DNA from: Eubacteriales bacterium
GTDB taxonomy: Bacteria; Bacillota_A; Clostridia; Christensenellales; Aristaeellaceae
Length of the DNA: 26,080 nt
Assembly: GCA_029974035.1 (NCBI GenBank)
Contig: JARKQG010000041.1
Coordinates: 1-26,080 of the forward strand
Direction: 5' to 3'
Shown in pieces: positions 7,229 to 14,975 of the stretch; position 1 is the stretch's first letter, and every line of letters starts with the position of its first letter. The translations under genes were made by a program, and so were the position numbers. The notes beneath the pieces were generated by a model. That model was not told where the DNA came from and did no database searches. It saw only the letters and a program-made list of their open reading frames with translations.

Positions 7229-8050
7229 TCAGCCCTTGATCGCGCCGCTCATCATGCCGCTGACGAAGTACTTCTGCACCGCAATGTAAAACGCGATCAT
7301 CGGGAACGTGATGATGACCAGCACCGCGAACAGCGCGCCCGGCTGGCTGAAGTAGAAGCCCTGATACTGCATGGGGACGAGGGTCAGCGTCTTCATGTTC
7401 ACGTCGCTCATCGTGACCAGCGCCAGGAAAAATTCGTTCCAGGACGTCAAAAACTGCCAGATGACGATCACGATCATGCCCGGGCGCAGGATGGGCAGCA
7501 CCACCTGGAAGAACAGCCGCCAGTACCCGCAGCCGTCCACCGTCGCGGCCTCCTCGAGCTCCTCGGGGAAGGAATCCATAAAGCCCTTGAGCACCACGAT
7601 GGCAAAGGGGATGCCCAGCGCCGTGTACGGGAGGATCAGCCCCTGATAACGGTTGAGCCACCCCAGCCGGCTGTTGATCTGCGCCAGCGGGATCACCAGC
7701 GCGCTGATGGGCACCATCAGCGTGATCATGAGGAGGTTGTAGATCAGCTTCTTGTGCACGATCTCCCTGCGCGTCAGCCCGAAGGTGGCCATCGACGCGA
7801 AGAGCGCCACCAGGATGACCGTCGACACGGTCACCACGGCGCTGGACAGGAAGTTCCAGCCCAGCGAGCTCTGGGACAGCACCAGGCGGTAGTTGGTGTC
7901 CACCACCGGCGGCAAAAACAGCACCGGCTCAAAGGCCAGCTCCGCCGGGCGGAAGGACATGCTGACCATGTAGACCAGCGGCACCATCCACAAAAGCGCG
8001 ACGGCGCCCAGGCCCAGCTTCCACAGCCATTCAAACTTTCCCCGCTTCAT
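7229..8050 (-). CDS. ABC sugar importer permease, MalG/CUT1 type
   Basis: 273 residues; the ATG at 8050 overlaps the stop of the upstream permease gene by four bases (ATGA), so the pair is translationally coupled. Six membrane segments are visible, the first at about 11-31. The EAA cytoplasmic loop is at 163-190 (FPEELEEAATVDGCGYWRLF then LPILRP), which docks to the shared ATPase. The C-terminus (VQKYFVSGMMSGAIKG) is the standard end of MalG-like permeases. It forms the inner-membrane channel with the MalF-like partner; the solute-binding protein and the catabolic kinase and aldolase are encoded upstream in the same operon. No ATP-binding subunit is encoded nearby; in Firmicutes a distant MsmK-type ATPase often serves such systems. 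Confidence 0.93.
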   Translation of the reverse strand: MKRGKFEWLWKLGLGAVALLWMVPLVYMVSMSFRPAELAFEPVLFLPPVVDTNYRLVLSQSSLGWNFLSSAVVTVSTVILVALFASMATFGLTRREIVHKKLIYNLLMITLMVPISALVIPLAQINSRLGWLNRYQGLILPYTALGIPFAIVVLKGFMDSFPEELEEAATVDGCGYWRLFFQVVLPILRPGMIVIVIWQFLTSWNEFFLALVTMSDVNMKTLTLVPMQYQGFYFSQPGALFAVLVIITFPMIAFYIAVQKYFVSGMMSGAIKG

Positions 8051-8952
8051 GCGCGCTCGCCTCCCTTTCCGATGAAGTTGCCGGAGCCGACGGTCACGAC
8101 CTGCGCCACCGTCAGAATCAGCGCGATCAGCAGCACCACCACGGAAATCGCCGACGCGTACCCCATCTGCTGCACCGAAAAGCCCATGCGGAAGATGTAG
8201 GTGCCCGGCATTTCGGAGGCGGAATTCGGGCCGCCGCTGGTCATCGAATAGACGAGGGCAAAGGTCTGCAGCGAGCCGATGATGCCCAGCATGATCAGCG
8301 ACTTGTGCACCGGGGCGAGCAGCGGCAGGTAGATGCGGCGGATCAGGCGAAAGCCCTTCGCGCCGTCGATCATGGCGGCCTCCTTGATATCGGGCGATAT
8401 CTGGGAAATGCCCGCGATGTACAAAAGCATGGACCAGCCGGTCCATTCCCAGATGTTGACCGCAATCACGCCGAATATGGCGCTGTGGACGTCGCCCAGC
8501 CAGTTGAACGGGCCCTTGAAGCCCATGCGGTACAGCGCGTTGGTGATCAGCCCCTGGTAGGGCGAGAACATGTTCTTGAACAGGATGGCGATCGCCACCA
8601 CCGACGTGACCACCGGAATGAAGAACACGGTGCGGTACAGCGACTTGCGGCGGGTCATCTTCTCCTCGATGATGTAGGCGAAGGTGAAGCCCAGCAGCAT
8701 CTGGACGAAGACGGTGACCACGATCCAGTACAGGCTGTTGCGCAGCGTGATGCCAAAAACCTTGTCCTGAAAGAGCGCCTTATAGTTGTCCAGGCCGACA
8801 AACTGCATGTTCGCCAGCGTGGACCACTTGAAAAAGCTGCCCTGTACGATGAATTCCACCGGATATGCGATAAACAGGATGAAAAAGATCACGGCCGGCG
8901 CCAGAAACAGGCGGGCGGAGATTTTGTTGCTCAAGACCTTTCCTTTTTGCAT
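8047..8952 (-). CDS. ABC sugar importer permease, MalF/CUT1 type
   Basis: 301 residues; the ATG at 8952 follows GGGGAGG at a suitable distance. It begins with a short positively charged N-terminus and a first membrane segment at about 15-36 (LFLAPAVIFFILFIAYP), then the FVGLDNYKALF motif common to MalF-like proteins, and about five more segments. The EAA loop is at 187-214 (SPDIKEAAMIDGAKGFRLIR then IYLPLL). Partner of the MalG-like permease whose start overlaps its stop. Transport substrate presumably matches the fucose/rhamnose-type enzymes of this operon, either the monosaccharide or a short glycoside containing it. Confidence 0.93.
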   Translation of the reverse strand: MQKGKVLSNKISARLFLAPAVIFFILFIAYPVEFIVQGSFFKWSTLANMQFVGLDNYKALFQDKVFGITLRNSLYWIVVTVFVQMLLGFTFAYIIEEKMTRRKSLYRTVFFIPVVTSVVAIAILFKNMFSPYQGLITNALYRMGFKGPFNWLGDVHSAIFGVIAVNIWEWTGWSMLLYIAGISQISPDIKEAAMIDGAKGFRLIRRIYLPLLAPVHKSLIMLGIIGSLQTFALVYSMTSGGPNSASEMPGTYIFRMGFSVQQMGYASAISVVVLLIALILTVAQVVTVGSGNFIGKGGERA

Positions 8953-9012
8953 GCGTCGTGCCTCCCCGGATGTACTCGGCGCCGATGATGTGTCTGAACC
9001 TGAATGGATGGA

Positions 9013-9043
9013 GGGCGGTGCCGAACCGAAACCGGCACCGCCC
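9013..9043 (-). other. Strong intercistronic hairpin after the solute-binding protein gene
   Basis: GGGCGGTGCCG (9013-9023), 9-base loop, CGGCACCGCCC (9033-9043): 11 perfect GC-rich pairs between the solute-binding protein stop and the first permease gene. No U-tract follows on the minus strand, so it is more likely a 3' mRNA stabiliser or partial attenuator that keeps the binding protein more abundant than the permeases, as known for malE-malF type operons. Confidence 0.75.
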
Positions 9044-9063
9044 GAACCCGGAACCCCGGGGCG

Positions 9064-10338
9064 TTACTTGCCCAGCACCTTGTCCTGTTCGGCCTGGATC
9101 TGCTCCAGCGCCGCGAGGGGCTCAAGCTGGCCGGCGGCCACGCCCTGCAGCGCGTTTTGCAGCGCGTTCTCGATCTCGGGGGAGGCGATGCGCTGGTTTT
9201 TGGCGTCGTCCAGCTTCGCGGAGTAGGCCTCGATCTGCGCCTTGATCTTGGCGTCGATGTCGCCCTGGGGCGCGATGCCCTTGAAGGCGGGCAGGTTGTT
9301 CAGGTCGTTGATCGCCTGCTGGTTGGCCGCGCCGGCTGCGAAGGAGGAGAGCACCTTCCAGGCCGCGTCGGGGTCCTTGCAGCTCTTGGAAATGCCGTAG
9401 CCAAAGTCCATGCCGCCGATGGCGGGCGAGGCGGTGGCGCCGTCGGTGCAGGCGGGCAGGTAGAAGCTGTCAAAGCTCCAGTCGGCGACCAGCGGCACCG
9501 GGGTGGGGGCGGTATACTCCTGCCACCACCAGGAACCCAGGGCCATCATGCCGACCTTGCCGGCGGTGAACAGGTTCACGCCGTCCGGGTAGGAATTGTT
9601 GGACAGCGCGCCCACCTGCATGATGCCGTCGGTGTACATGCTCTTGTAGGCTTCCATGGCCTTGACGAGGTTCTCGTCGGTCCACTTGCCGGTGCCGTCC
9701 TGGGCGGCGTAGACCTGGTCGCCGAACTGGGTCGCCAGCATCAGGAACATGTTGACGTGCTGCCATCCGTCGGAACCGCCGAAGTACAGCGGCGCATAGC
9801 CGTTGTCCGTCAGCGCCTTGGATACGTCGATCAGCTCCTGCCAGGTGGTGGGCACGGAGAGGCCCAGCTTTTCAAAGATCTTCGTGTTGTAGAGGATGTT
9901 GATGATCTGGCTCTCGATGGGGATGATGTACACGCCGTCGTCGCCCTCGGGGTTGCCAAGGCGCATCTGGGCGGCGTCGATGCCGTAGAACTTCTCCTCC
10001 CAGTCGTCGCCCCAGGTGGCCTTCGCGTAGGGCGCCAGATCGATCAGGTAGTCGCGGTACTGCTGGGTGAGCGAGCCGGGCTGCAGGCCCAGCACGTCGC
10101 CCATGTTGTTGGCGCCGGCGCCCGCCGCCAGCGCGGCCAGGTATTCGGGGTTGTAATTGTAGTTGGTGTAGGTGATCTTGATGTCGGGGTTTTCCTCCTC
10201 CACGGCGGCGATCATCTTCTCGATGGTGCGCGGAATCGGCGTCCATGTCCAGATGCTCACGTTCGTTTCCGCGAAGGCTGCGATGGAACCGACCAGAAGT
10301 GCCAGCGCGAGTGCAATAGCGACCAAGCTCCGTCTCAT
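9064..10338 (-). CDS. Extracellular solute-binding protein of a CUT1 sugar importer (family 1)
   Basis: 424 residues; ATG at 10338 with AAGGAGGG upstream. A Sec signal peptide is at 1-23 (charged MRRS, hydrophobic core, cleavage after AFA), but there is no lipobox cysteine. The mature protein reads as a family 1 binding protein: NVSIWTWTP start, NPDIKITYTNYNYNPEYLAAL, ILYNTKIFEKLGLSVPTTWQEL (the typical YN...f...G...P.TW.E motif, about 150-170) and GKVGMMALGSWW (about 260-272). Tryptophan- and tyrosine-rich stretches suit sugar stacking. It delivers substrate to the two permeases downstream. The gene is flanked by strong hairpins on both sides. Substrate inferred from the co-operonic enzymes only. 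Confidence 0.93.
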   Translation of the reverse strand: MRRSLVAIALALALLVGSIAAFAETNVSIWTWTPIPRTIEKMIAAVEEENPDIKITYTNYNYNPEYLAALAAGAGANNMGDVLGLQPGSLTQQYRDYLIDLAPYAKATWGDDWEEKFYGIDAAQMRLGNPEGDDGVYIIPIESQIINILYNTKIFEKLGLSVPTTWQELIDVSKALTDNGYAPLYFGGSDGWQHVNMFLMLATQFGDQVYAAQDGTGKWTDENLVKAMEAYKSMYTDGIMQVGALSNNSYPDGVNLFTAGKVGMMALGSWWWQEYTAPTPVPLVADWSFDSFYLPACTDGATASPAIGGMDFGYGISKSCKDPDAAWKVLSSFAAGAANQQAINDLNNLPAFKGIAPQGDIDAKIKAQIEAYSAKLDDAKNQRIASPEIENALQNALQGVAAGQLEPLAALEQIQAEQDKVLGK

Positions 10339-10389
10339 GATTGGAAACCCTCCTTAATGTCGGTGTTCGCCAGGGCGTCGGGATCCGAA

Positions 10390-10412
10390 TTCGCCGCGCA
10401 TGCGCCGGCGAA
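10390..10412 (-). other. Hairpin between the aldolase and the solute-binding protein gene
   Basis: TTCGCCG at 10390-10396 pairs with CGGCGAA at 10406-10412; the core CGCATGCG is itself self-complementary, so an almost continuous stem with one bulged C forms. It lies within the 86-base gap upstream of the binding protein's ribosome site. Together with the hairpin at 9013-9043 it brackets the binding-protein message. Confidence 0.6.
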
Positions 10413-10424
10413 ACCTTGAAAACG

Positions 10425-11042
10425 TCACTTGTCGAGAAACATCTGGACTTCGGCGTCCGGCAGGTTGGAGATCGGCCCGATGCGCTCCGCGTGGTAGAGC
10501 ACCTTGGCAATGGACTCCGCCGCCTCCACCTTGTTCATCGCGGCGCGCAGGTCCGCGCCGACGGCCAGCACGCCGTGGTTTCCCAGCAGCACGATGTCGT
10601 GTTTTTTCACGAATTCCTCGGCCACGTCAAAGATCTCGGTGGTGCCGGGGCGCCCGTAGGGGGCGCAGGGGATGATTTTGAAGTTCCCGATCATTTCCGG
10701 GTACGCGCGGGTTTCGATGGATTTTCCGCACAGCGAATACGCCGTCAGCATCGTCGGGTGCGCGTGCACCACGCCGAACACATCCGGGCGGGTTTCGTAG
10801 GCGCGGGTGTGCAAAAGCATTTCGGACGAGGGCTTCCGGACGCCGGCCACCTGCCGGCGCGTCTTTTCGTCGATGACGCAAATCAGCTCCTCCGTCAGAA
10901 AGGCCTTGTTTACGCCCGCGGGCGTGATGTAGATGTAGCCGTCCTTCCTGAGGGACACGTTGCCCTCGTAGGCATTGACCAGATGGCATTCATCCAGGCG
11001 TTTGCAGACCCTGAGTACCTCTTTGATTGCGCCGACATCCAT
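10425..11042 (-). CDS. Class II aldolase (AraD/FucA family), L-fuculose-1-phosphate aldolase-like
   Basis: 205 residues; ATG at 11042 with AAAGGAGGAG upstream. The zinc and catalytic set matches E. coli FucA with an offset of one: Glu74 (in SSEMLLHTR), His93 and His95 (VVHAHPT) and His156 (GNHGVLAVG). The N-terminal EGNVSLRKDGYIYITPAG is the substrate phosphate-binding region. FucA-type enzymes split L-fuculose 1-phosphate into DHAP and L-lactaldehyde; ribulose-phosphate epimerases of the same fold are the alternative. The RhaB/FucK-like kinase is encoded 30 bases upstream and the importer genes lie downstream, which supports a deoxy-sugar pathway. No isomerase gene is in the window, so the ketose-forming step must be encoded elsewhere. 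Confidence 0.9.
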   Translation of the reverse strand: MDVGAIKEVLRVCKRLDECHLVNAYEGNVSLRKDGYIYITPAGVNKAFLTEELICVIDEKTRRQVAGVRKPSSEMLLHTRAYETRPDVFGVVHAHPTMLTAYSLCGKSIETRAYPEMIGNFKIIPCAPYGRPGTTEIFDVAEEFVKKHDIVLLGNHGVLAVGADLRAAMNKVEAAESIAKVLYHAERIGPISNLPDAEVQMFLDK

Positions 11043-11072
11043 GAAAAGCTCCTCCTTTGTGTTTCGTCGAAA

Positions 11073-12542
11073 TTATCCGAAAACGCCGACGCTCGCCGCC
11101 CGTTCCATTTTTTCGGTCCAGAGCCGGCTGTCGCGCGGCTCGAAGCGGGCGGTTTCAAACGAGCGGGCGGAAATTTCGCGCATTTCCGAAAGGCTCCCCA
11201 CTTCGCCCAGGGCAAAAAGCTGCGACAGCGCGTTGCCCGCCAGCGACGCGTGGGGGAGCCCCGCCCGGACCGGAAGGTTCGCGGCGTCGGCGGTCAGCTG
11301 GTTGATCAGGGCGTTGCGCGATCCGCCGTTGATGATGGTGAGCCTGGCGATGGGCCGCCCGGCCGCCCGGGCCAGCATCCGCGCCGTGTGCGCCGTCTTG
11401 AGGGCGATGCTCTCAAACACGCACCTGAGGTATCCGGCGTCGTCCGCCGGGCGCGGCTGCCCGGTCCGGTCAAAATAGGCGTTCATCTTTTCGATCATCG
11501 CCCCGTCGAAGCGGTTGAAGGATTCGTCGTCCAGGTCGAGGAAGCTCCGGTTGTCAAAAACCCCCTCCGCCATGCGGATCACGTCCTCGTGGGAATACCG
11601 CACGCCCCGCCTCGCCCAGTCCTCCATGAGGCCGTTCAGGAACCAGAACGCCGCGAAGTCCCGGTAGATCAGGTTTCTGCCGCACATGCCGCCGGTGTTT
11701 TTGAACCCGCCCCGGAAAAAGGCGTCCGTCAGGCCGATGAAGTCGCACTCGATGCCCATGTTGATGTTGGTGCCGGAGCTCACGTACGCGCAGTCGTCGC
11801 CAAAGTCCGGGATGGCGCAGGTGGCGGCCGCGGTGTCGTGGGAGCAGGCGGCGACCACCTTTGTATCCGCCCCAAGGCCGGTTTCGCTCCGCACCAGCGC
11901 CGTCAGACGGCCCTTGACCGAGCCCGCGGGCACGAGATCGGTAAAGAGGTGCTCCGGAATGCCGAAGCTGCGCATGAGGGGCGCGCACCACCCGTCCAGC
12001 CGGTCGTTCAGAAGCGCCGTCGTGCCCGCGAAGGAGCGCTCGGTGCTCATCACGCCGCTGAGAAAGTAGGCGAAGAGGTCCGGCAGGAACAGCACCGCCT
12101 TCGCGGTGCGCAAAATGGCCTCCCCGCGCCGGGCCATCACGTAGAGCTGCGGCAGGGAGTAGTTGCGCGTCGGCTGACAGCCCGTCATGCGGAAGATCTC
12201 CCGCGCGGAGACGGTTTGGTACATGTCCTCAAGCGCGTCCTTCGTGCGCATGTCCCGGTAGTGGAACACCGGCTCCGCCAGCTGGCCCGAGGCGTTGATC
12301 ATGGCGAAGGTCGCGCCCCAGGTGTCCACGCCCACCGACGCCGCCGGCGCGTCCGAAAACGCCCGGAAGCCCTCCAGCATGTGGGTGTAGAGCGAGAACA
12401 CATTCCAGTACAGGTTGTCGTGGATCGCCACGGGCACGTTGGGGAAGCCGAAGTTTTTATCTATTTCGATTTTATTGCCGTCAAATGCGAAGCGGCACAT
12501 CTTGCCGTTGCTGGCGCCCAAATCGGCAGAAATAACATACAT
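11073..12542 (-). CDS. FGGY kinase, rhamnulokinase/L-fuculokinase-like
   Basis: 489 residues from the ATG at 12542, preferred because AAGG lies nine bases upstream; an ATG at 12551 would put that site too close. Motifs: ISADLGASNGKMCRF (phosphate 1), SVGVDTWGATFAMI (Asp73, as in RhaB SIGIDTWG), YRDMRT (95-100), SHDTAAA (Asp236, likely catalytic base, as in RhaB THDTA), YVSSGTNINMGIE (253-265) and INGGSRNALINQLTADA for adenosine binding. The product is expected to be a ketose 1-phosphate, feeding the FucA-like aldolase. First gene of the minus-strand operon and directly downstream of a near-consensus promoter with an operator-like dyad. RhaB-like kinases in Firmicutes can act on L-rhamnulose or L-fuculose; the sequence does not decide. 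Confidence 0.9.
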   Translation of the reverse strand: MYVISADLGASNGKMCRFAFDGNKIEIDKNFGFPNVPVAIHDNLYWNVFSLYTHMLEGFRAFSDAPAASVGVDTWGATFAMINASGQLAEPVFHYRDMRTKDALEDMYQTVSAREIFRMTGCQPTRNYSLPQLYVMARRGEAILRTAKAVLFLPDLFAYFLSGVMSTERSFAGTTALLNDRLDGWCAPLMRSFGIPEHLFTDLVPAGSVKGRLTALVRSETGLGADTKVVAACSHDTAAATCAIPDFGDDCAYVSSGTNINMGIECDFIGLTDAFFRGGFKNTGGMCGRNLIYRDFAAFWFLNGLMEDWARRGVRYSHEDVIRMAEGVFDNRSFLDLDDESFNRFDGAMIEKMNAYFDRTGQPRPADDAGYLRCVFESIALKTAHTARMLARAAGRPIARLTIINGGSRNALINQLTADAANLPVRAGLPHASLAGNALSQLFALGEVGSLSEMREISARSFETARFEPRDSRLWTEKMERAASVGVFG

Positions 12543-12612
12543 CGGGTTCATACCTTGGATCGCCTCGCATATCGCTGAAGATTCCGCGGGGTAATTCGCA
12601 TCTTTTGCGTAT

Positions 12613-12641
12613 ATTGTAATGCCGGAGGCAGGCATTGTCAA
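12613..12641 (-). promoter_or_regulatory. Sigma-A promoter of the kinase-aldolase-transport operon
   Basis: On the minus strand TTGACA (12641-12636), a 17-base spacer and TACAAT (12618-12613). The -35 is consensus and the -10 differs at one position. The start of transcription should fall about 60-65 bases before the kinase ATG at 12542. The spacer is occupied by an inverted repeat described separately. Confidence 0.85.
12618..12636. promoter_or_regulatory. Operator-like inverted repeat inside the promoter spacer
   Basis: AATGCC (12618-12623), seven bases, GGCATT (12631-12636): perfect 6-bp arms that fill the -35/-10 spacer exactly and touch both hexamers. Such a position would block RNA polymerase when occupied. 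The ROK regulator encoded at the end of this operon is the natural candidate, but this is inference. Confidence 0.65.
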
Positions 12642-12720
12642 GCTGTGCCCGGTGTTAATTTTATCAATAAAGTAGCATATACACAAAAAATAAGTCGAAA
12701 ATGATAAAATGCGCCTTTGC

Positions 12721-12749
12721 GTGACGCGGCCGCGCTTTTGGGGTATAAA
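12721..12749 (+). promoter_or_regulatory. Likely sigma-A promoter of the G6PD gene
   Basis: GTGACG (12721-12726; four of six consensus bases), a 17-base spacer and TATAAA (12744-12749; five of six). It lies about 50 bases upstream of the GTG start at 12800. Weaker than the divergent promoter. Confidence 0.55.
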
Positions 12750-12799
12750 GCGGGTACCAAGGCGCGTTGCCCGTCGCCCGGCGGAAAGGAGGGCTTGCC

Positions 12800-14308
12800 G
12801 TGCCCGGAAGCACCGAAGGGGCGGAGGACCGCCCGCTGCTCATGACCATCTTTGGCGGCACGGGGGATCTGACCCAGCGCAAGCTGCTGCCCGCGCTGTA
12901 CCACCTGCTGGCGGAGGGCCGCCTGCCGCGGGAGACCGTCATCCTGGCCGTCGGCCGCAGGCCCATGGAGGACGAGTCCTACCGGCGCCGCGCCCGCGAG
13001 GCCGTGGCGGCCTTTTCGCGCTCCGGGGCAGACGAAGAGAAGCTGGCGGGCTTCCTCGCCCGCCTGCACTACCGGCAGATGGACTTCATCGGCCAAAGCG
13101 ACAGCTTCCGCCATCTGGCGGACTGGATCGGGCGGCGCGAGGCGGACTTTGGCGCGCCGGCGGTGCGGCTCTTCTTTCTGGCCGTGAGGCCGGAGCACTT
13201 CGGGCCCGTGGTGCGCAGCCTCGGCGCCCACGGCCTGGCGGAAAAGGGCAACCCCGACCACCGGGTGCTGATCGAAAAGCCCTTCGGCCGGGATCTGGCC
13301 TCGGCGCGGGCGCTGGGCGCCACCATCGCCCAGGGGCTGGAGGAGCGGCAGGTGTACCGCATCGACCACTACCTGGGCAAGGAGATGATCCGAAACATCC
13401 TGGCCATCCGCTTTGGCAATTCCCTTTTTGAGCCGCTGTGGAACCACCACTACGTGGACAACATCCAGATCACCTCCACTGAAACCCTGGGCGTGGAGGG
13501 GCGCGGCGAATATTACGAGCAAAGCGGCATCCTCCGGGACATGCTGCAAAACCATCTCCTGCAGATGCTCGCCCTCATCACCATGGAGCCGCCGGTGGAC
13601 CTGACGCCGGAATCCGTGCGGGACGAAAAGGTCAAGGTGCTGCGCTCCCTGCGCCGGTTTGATTCGGCCGACGCCTGCCGGGGCGTCGTGCTGGGCCAGT
13701 ACGGCCGGGGCGGCGCCGGAGTGCCCGCCTACCGGGAGGAGGCCAGGGTGGCCGCCGACTCCATCGTGCCCACCTACATCGCCCTCAAGGCGGGGGTGGA
13801 CAACTTCCGCTGGGGCGGCGTGCCCATCTACATCCGGTCGGGCAAGCACCTGGAAAAAAACCTGACGCAGATCGTGGTGGAGTTCAAGCGCCTGGCGGGC
13901 GTCAACTTCTACCCGGAGTTCGAGGGCCGGCCGCCGAACCTTCTGGTCATCCGGGTGCAGCCCGAGGAGGGCATGTCCTTTCAGATCAACGCCAAGCGCC
14001 CGGGCGACGCGCTTCAGATGGAGCGGGTGGCGCTCAACTACAGCCAGAGCGGCCGCTTCCAGGGCAACGTGCCCGAGGCCTACGAGCAGCTCCTGATGGA
14101 GGCGCTGCGGGGCAACGCCTCGCTCTTCACCCGGTGGGACGAGCTGGAGCACTCCTGGCGCTTCATCGAGGGGCTGGAGGGCTACTGCGGCCGGGGCGAG
14201 GGCCGGCCGCTGATCTACCCCGCCGGCTCCCGCGGGCCCGGGGCCGCCGACCGGATGCTGGCCCTGGACGGCCGCCGCTGGTGGGACATCGACGAAGCCG
14301 GAAAGTAA
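12800..14308 (+). CDS. zwf: Glucose-6-phosphate 1-dehydrogenase
   Basis: 502 residues from the GTG at 12800, chosen because AAGGAGGG lies six bases upstream; an upstream GTG at 12767 would add 11 unconserved residues. NAD(P) loop IFGGTGDLTQRKL (17-29); VLIEKPFG with Lys160; RIDHYLGKE with Asp189 and His190; catalytic His252 in RDMLQNHLLQ; RSGKHLEKN. The His190/His252 spacing of 62 equals that of the Leuconostoc enzyme (178/240). The enzyme oxidises glucose 6-phosphate to 6-phosphogluconolactone and makes NADPH in the cytoplasm. No phosphogluconolactonase or 6-phosphogluconate dehydrogenase gene is adjacent; instead a cyclase-family hydrolase follows after 19 bases. Confidence 0.96.
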   Translation: MPGSTEGAEDRPLLMTIFGGTGDLTQRKLLPALYHLLAEGRLPRETVILAVGRRPMEDESYRRRAREAVAAFSRSGADEEKLAGFLARLHYRQMDFIGQSDSFRHLADWIGRREADFGAPAVRLFFLAVRPEHFGPVVRSLGAHGLAEKGNPDHRVLIEKPFGRDLASARALGATIAQGLEERQVYRIDHYLGKEMIRNILAIRFGNSLFEPLWNHHYVDNIQITSTETLGVEGRGEYYEQSGILRDMLQNHLLQMLALITMEPPVDLTPESVRDEKVKVLRSLRRFDSADACRGVVLGQYGRGGAGVPAYREEARVAADSIVPTYIALKAGVDNFRWGGVPIYIRSGKHLEKNLTQIVVEFKRLAGVNFYPEFEGRPPNLLVIRVQPEEGMSFQINAKRPGDALQMERVALNYSQSGRFQGNVPEAYEQLLMEALRGNASLFTRWDELEHSWRFIEGLEGYCGRGEGRPLIYPAGSRGPGAADRMLALDGRRWWDIDEAGK

Positions 14309-14327
14309 AAGGATCGGAGGCCGCACC

Positions 14328-14963
14328 ATGCGCATCATCGACATCTCCATGACCATCCGGGAGGACATGCCCGTCTACCACGACGCGCCGGAAAAGCGCC
14401 CCGTGCACACGGTGGTGCGCCGCATCCCGCCGGACGGCGTCAACGAGTCCGCGCTCAGCATGAACCTGCACACCGGCACGCACCTGGACGCGCCCCTTCA
14501 CATGATCCGGGACGGACGGCCCACCGAATTTCTGCCGCTGGAGCGGCTGATCGCGCCCTGCCGCGTGCTGGATCTGACCCATGTGGCGGGCGGGATCACC
14601 CGCGGCGATCTGGAGGGGCTGGACGTCCGCGCGGGGGAATTTCTGCTCCTTAAAACGGAAAACTCCGCCCGCGATGCATGGCGGGAGGAGTTTGTGTACC
14701 TTGAAAAGAGCGGCGCCGAATGCCTGGCCGAGCGCCGCGTCAGCGGCGTGGGCATCGACGCCCTGGGCATCGAGCGCGCCCAGCGCGGCCACGAAACCCA
14801 CATTACGCTGATGAAAAACGACGTCATCATCCTGGAAGGCCTTCGGCTTGGGCACGTGGCGGCGGGGCGCTATCTTCTGATCGCGCTGCCGGTGAAGATC
14901 GCCGCGGCGGACGGCGCGCCCGCGCGGGCCGTGCTGGTGGAAGGGGCGCTGCCCGAGGGATAG
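14328..14963 (+). CDS. Cyclase-family metal-dependent hydrolase (PF04199, kynurenine formamidase-like)
   Basis: 211 residues; ATG at 14328 with GGAGG upstream. The signature HTGTHLDAPLH (His48, His52, Asp54, His58) is the metal-binding HxGTHxDxPxH motif of PF04199. The N-terminal IIDISMTIREDMPVYH and the later VSGVGIDALGIE stretch are also typical. Characterised members hydrolyse N-formylkynurenine, isatin and other amide or lactone-like bonds. The gene is 19 bases downstream of zwf and probably co-transcribed. No tryptophan genes are nearby, so a formamidase role is unlikely on context. A role on a sugar lactone is possible but is inference. Its stop lies in a 14-bp palindrome shared with the convergent gene. 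Confidence 0.88.
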   Translation: MRIIDISMTIREDMPVYHDAPEKRPVHTVVRRIPPDGVNESALSMNLHTGTHLDAPLHMIRDGRPTEFLPLERLIAPCRVLDLTHVAGGITRGDLEGLDVRAGEFLLLKTENSARDAWREEFVYLEKSGAECLAERRVSGVGIDALGIERAQRGHETHITLMKNDVIILEGLRLGHVAAGRYLLIALPVKIAAADGAPARAVLVEGALPEG

Positions 14964-14975
14964 CCCCCGGGGGCT
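14962..14975. terminator. Short palindrome between convergent stop codons
   Basis: AGCCCCCGGGGGCT is a perfect 14-bp palindrome that starts within the cyclase TAG stop and ends at the base before the TTA (stop, minus strand) of the FAD oxidoreductase. On the plus strand it is followed by TTTA only, so it would be a weak terminator at best. Likely the whole 3' boundary between the two convergent units. Confidence 0.4.

Noticed and set aside
9013..9043. Reading this hairpin as a rho-independent terminator
   Set aside because: No T-run follows on the transcribed strand and essential permease genes of the same system lie directly downstream.
10414..10429. A catabolite-response-element-like sequence (TTGAAAACGTCAC) near the aldolase stop
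   Set aside because: At least two mismatches at important positions and a location at the 3' end of a coding region away from any promoter.
10341..12578. A 745-codon open frame on the plus strand opposite the aldolase and kinase genes
   Set aside because: Antisense shadow: Arg/His/Val-rich, no motifs, and it spans two well-supported minus-strand genes and their intergenic gap.
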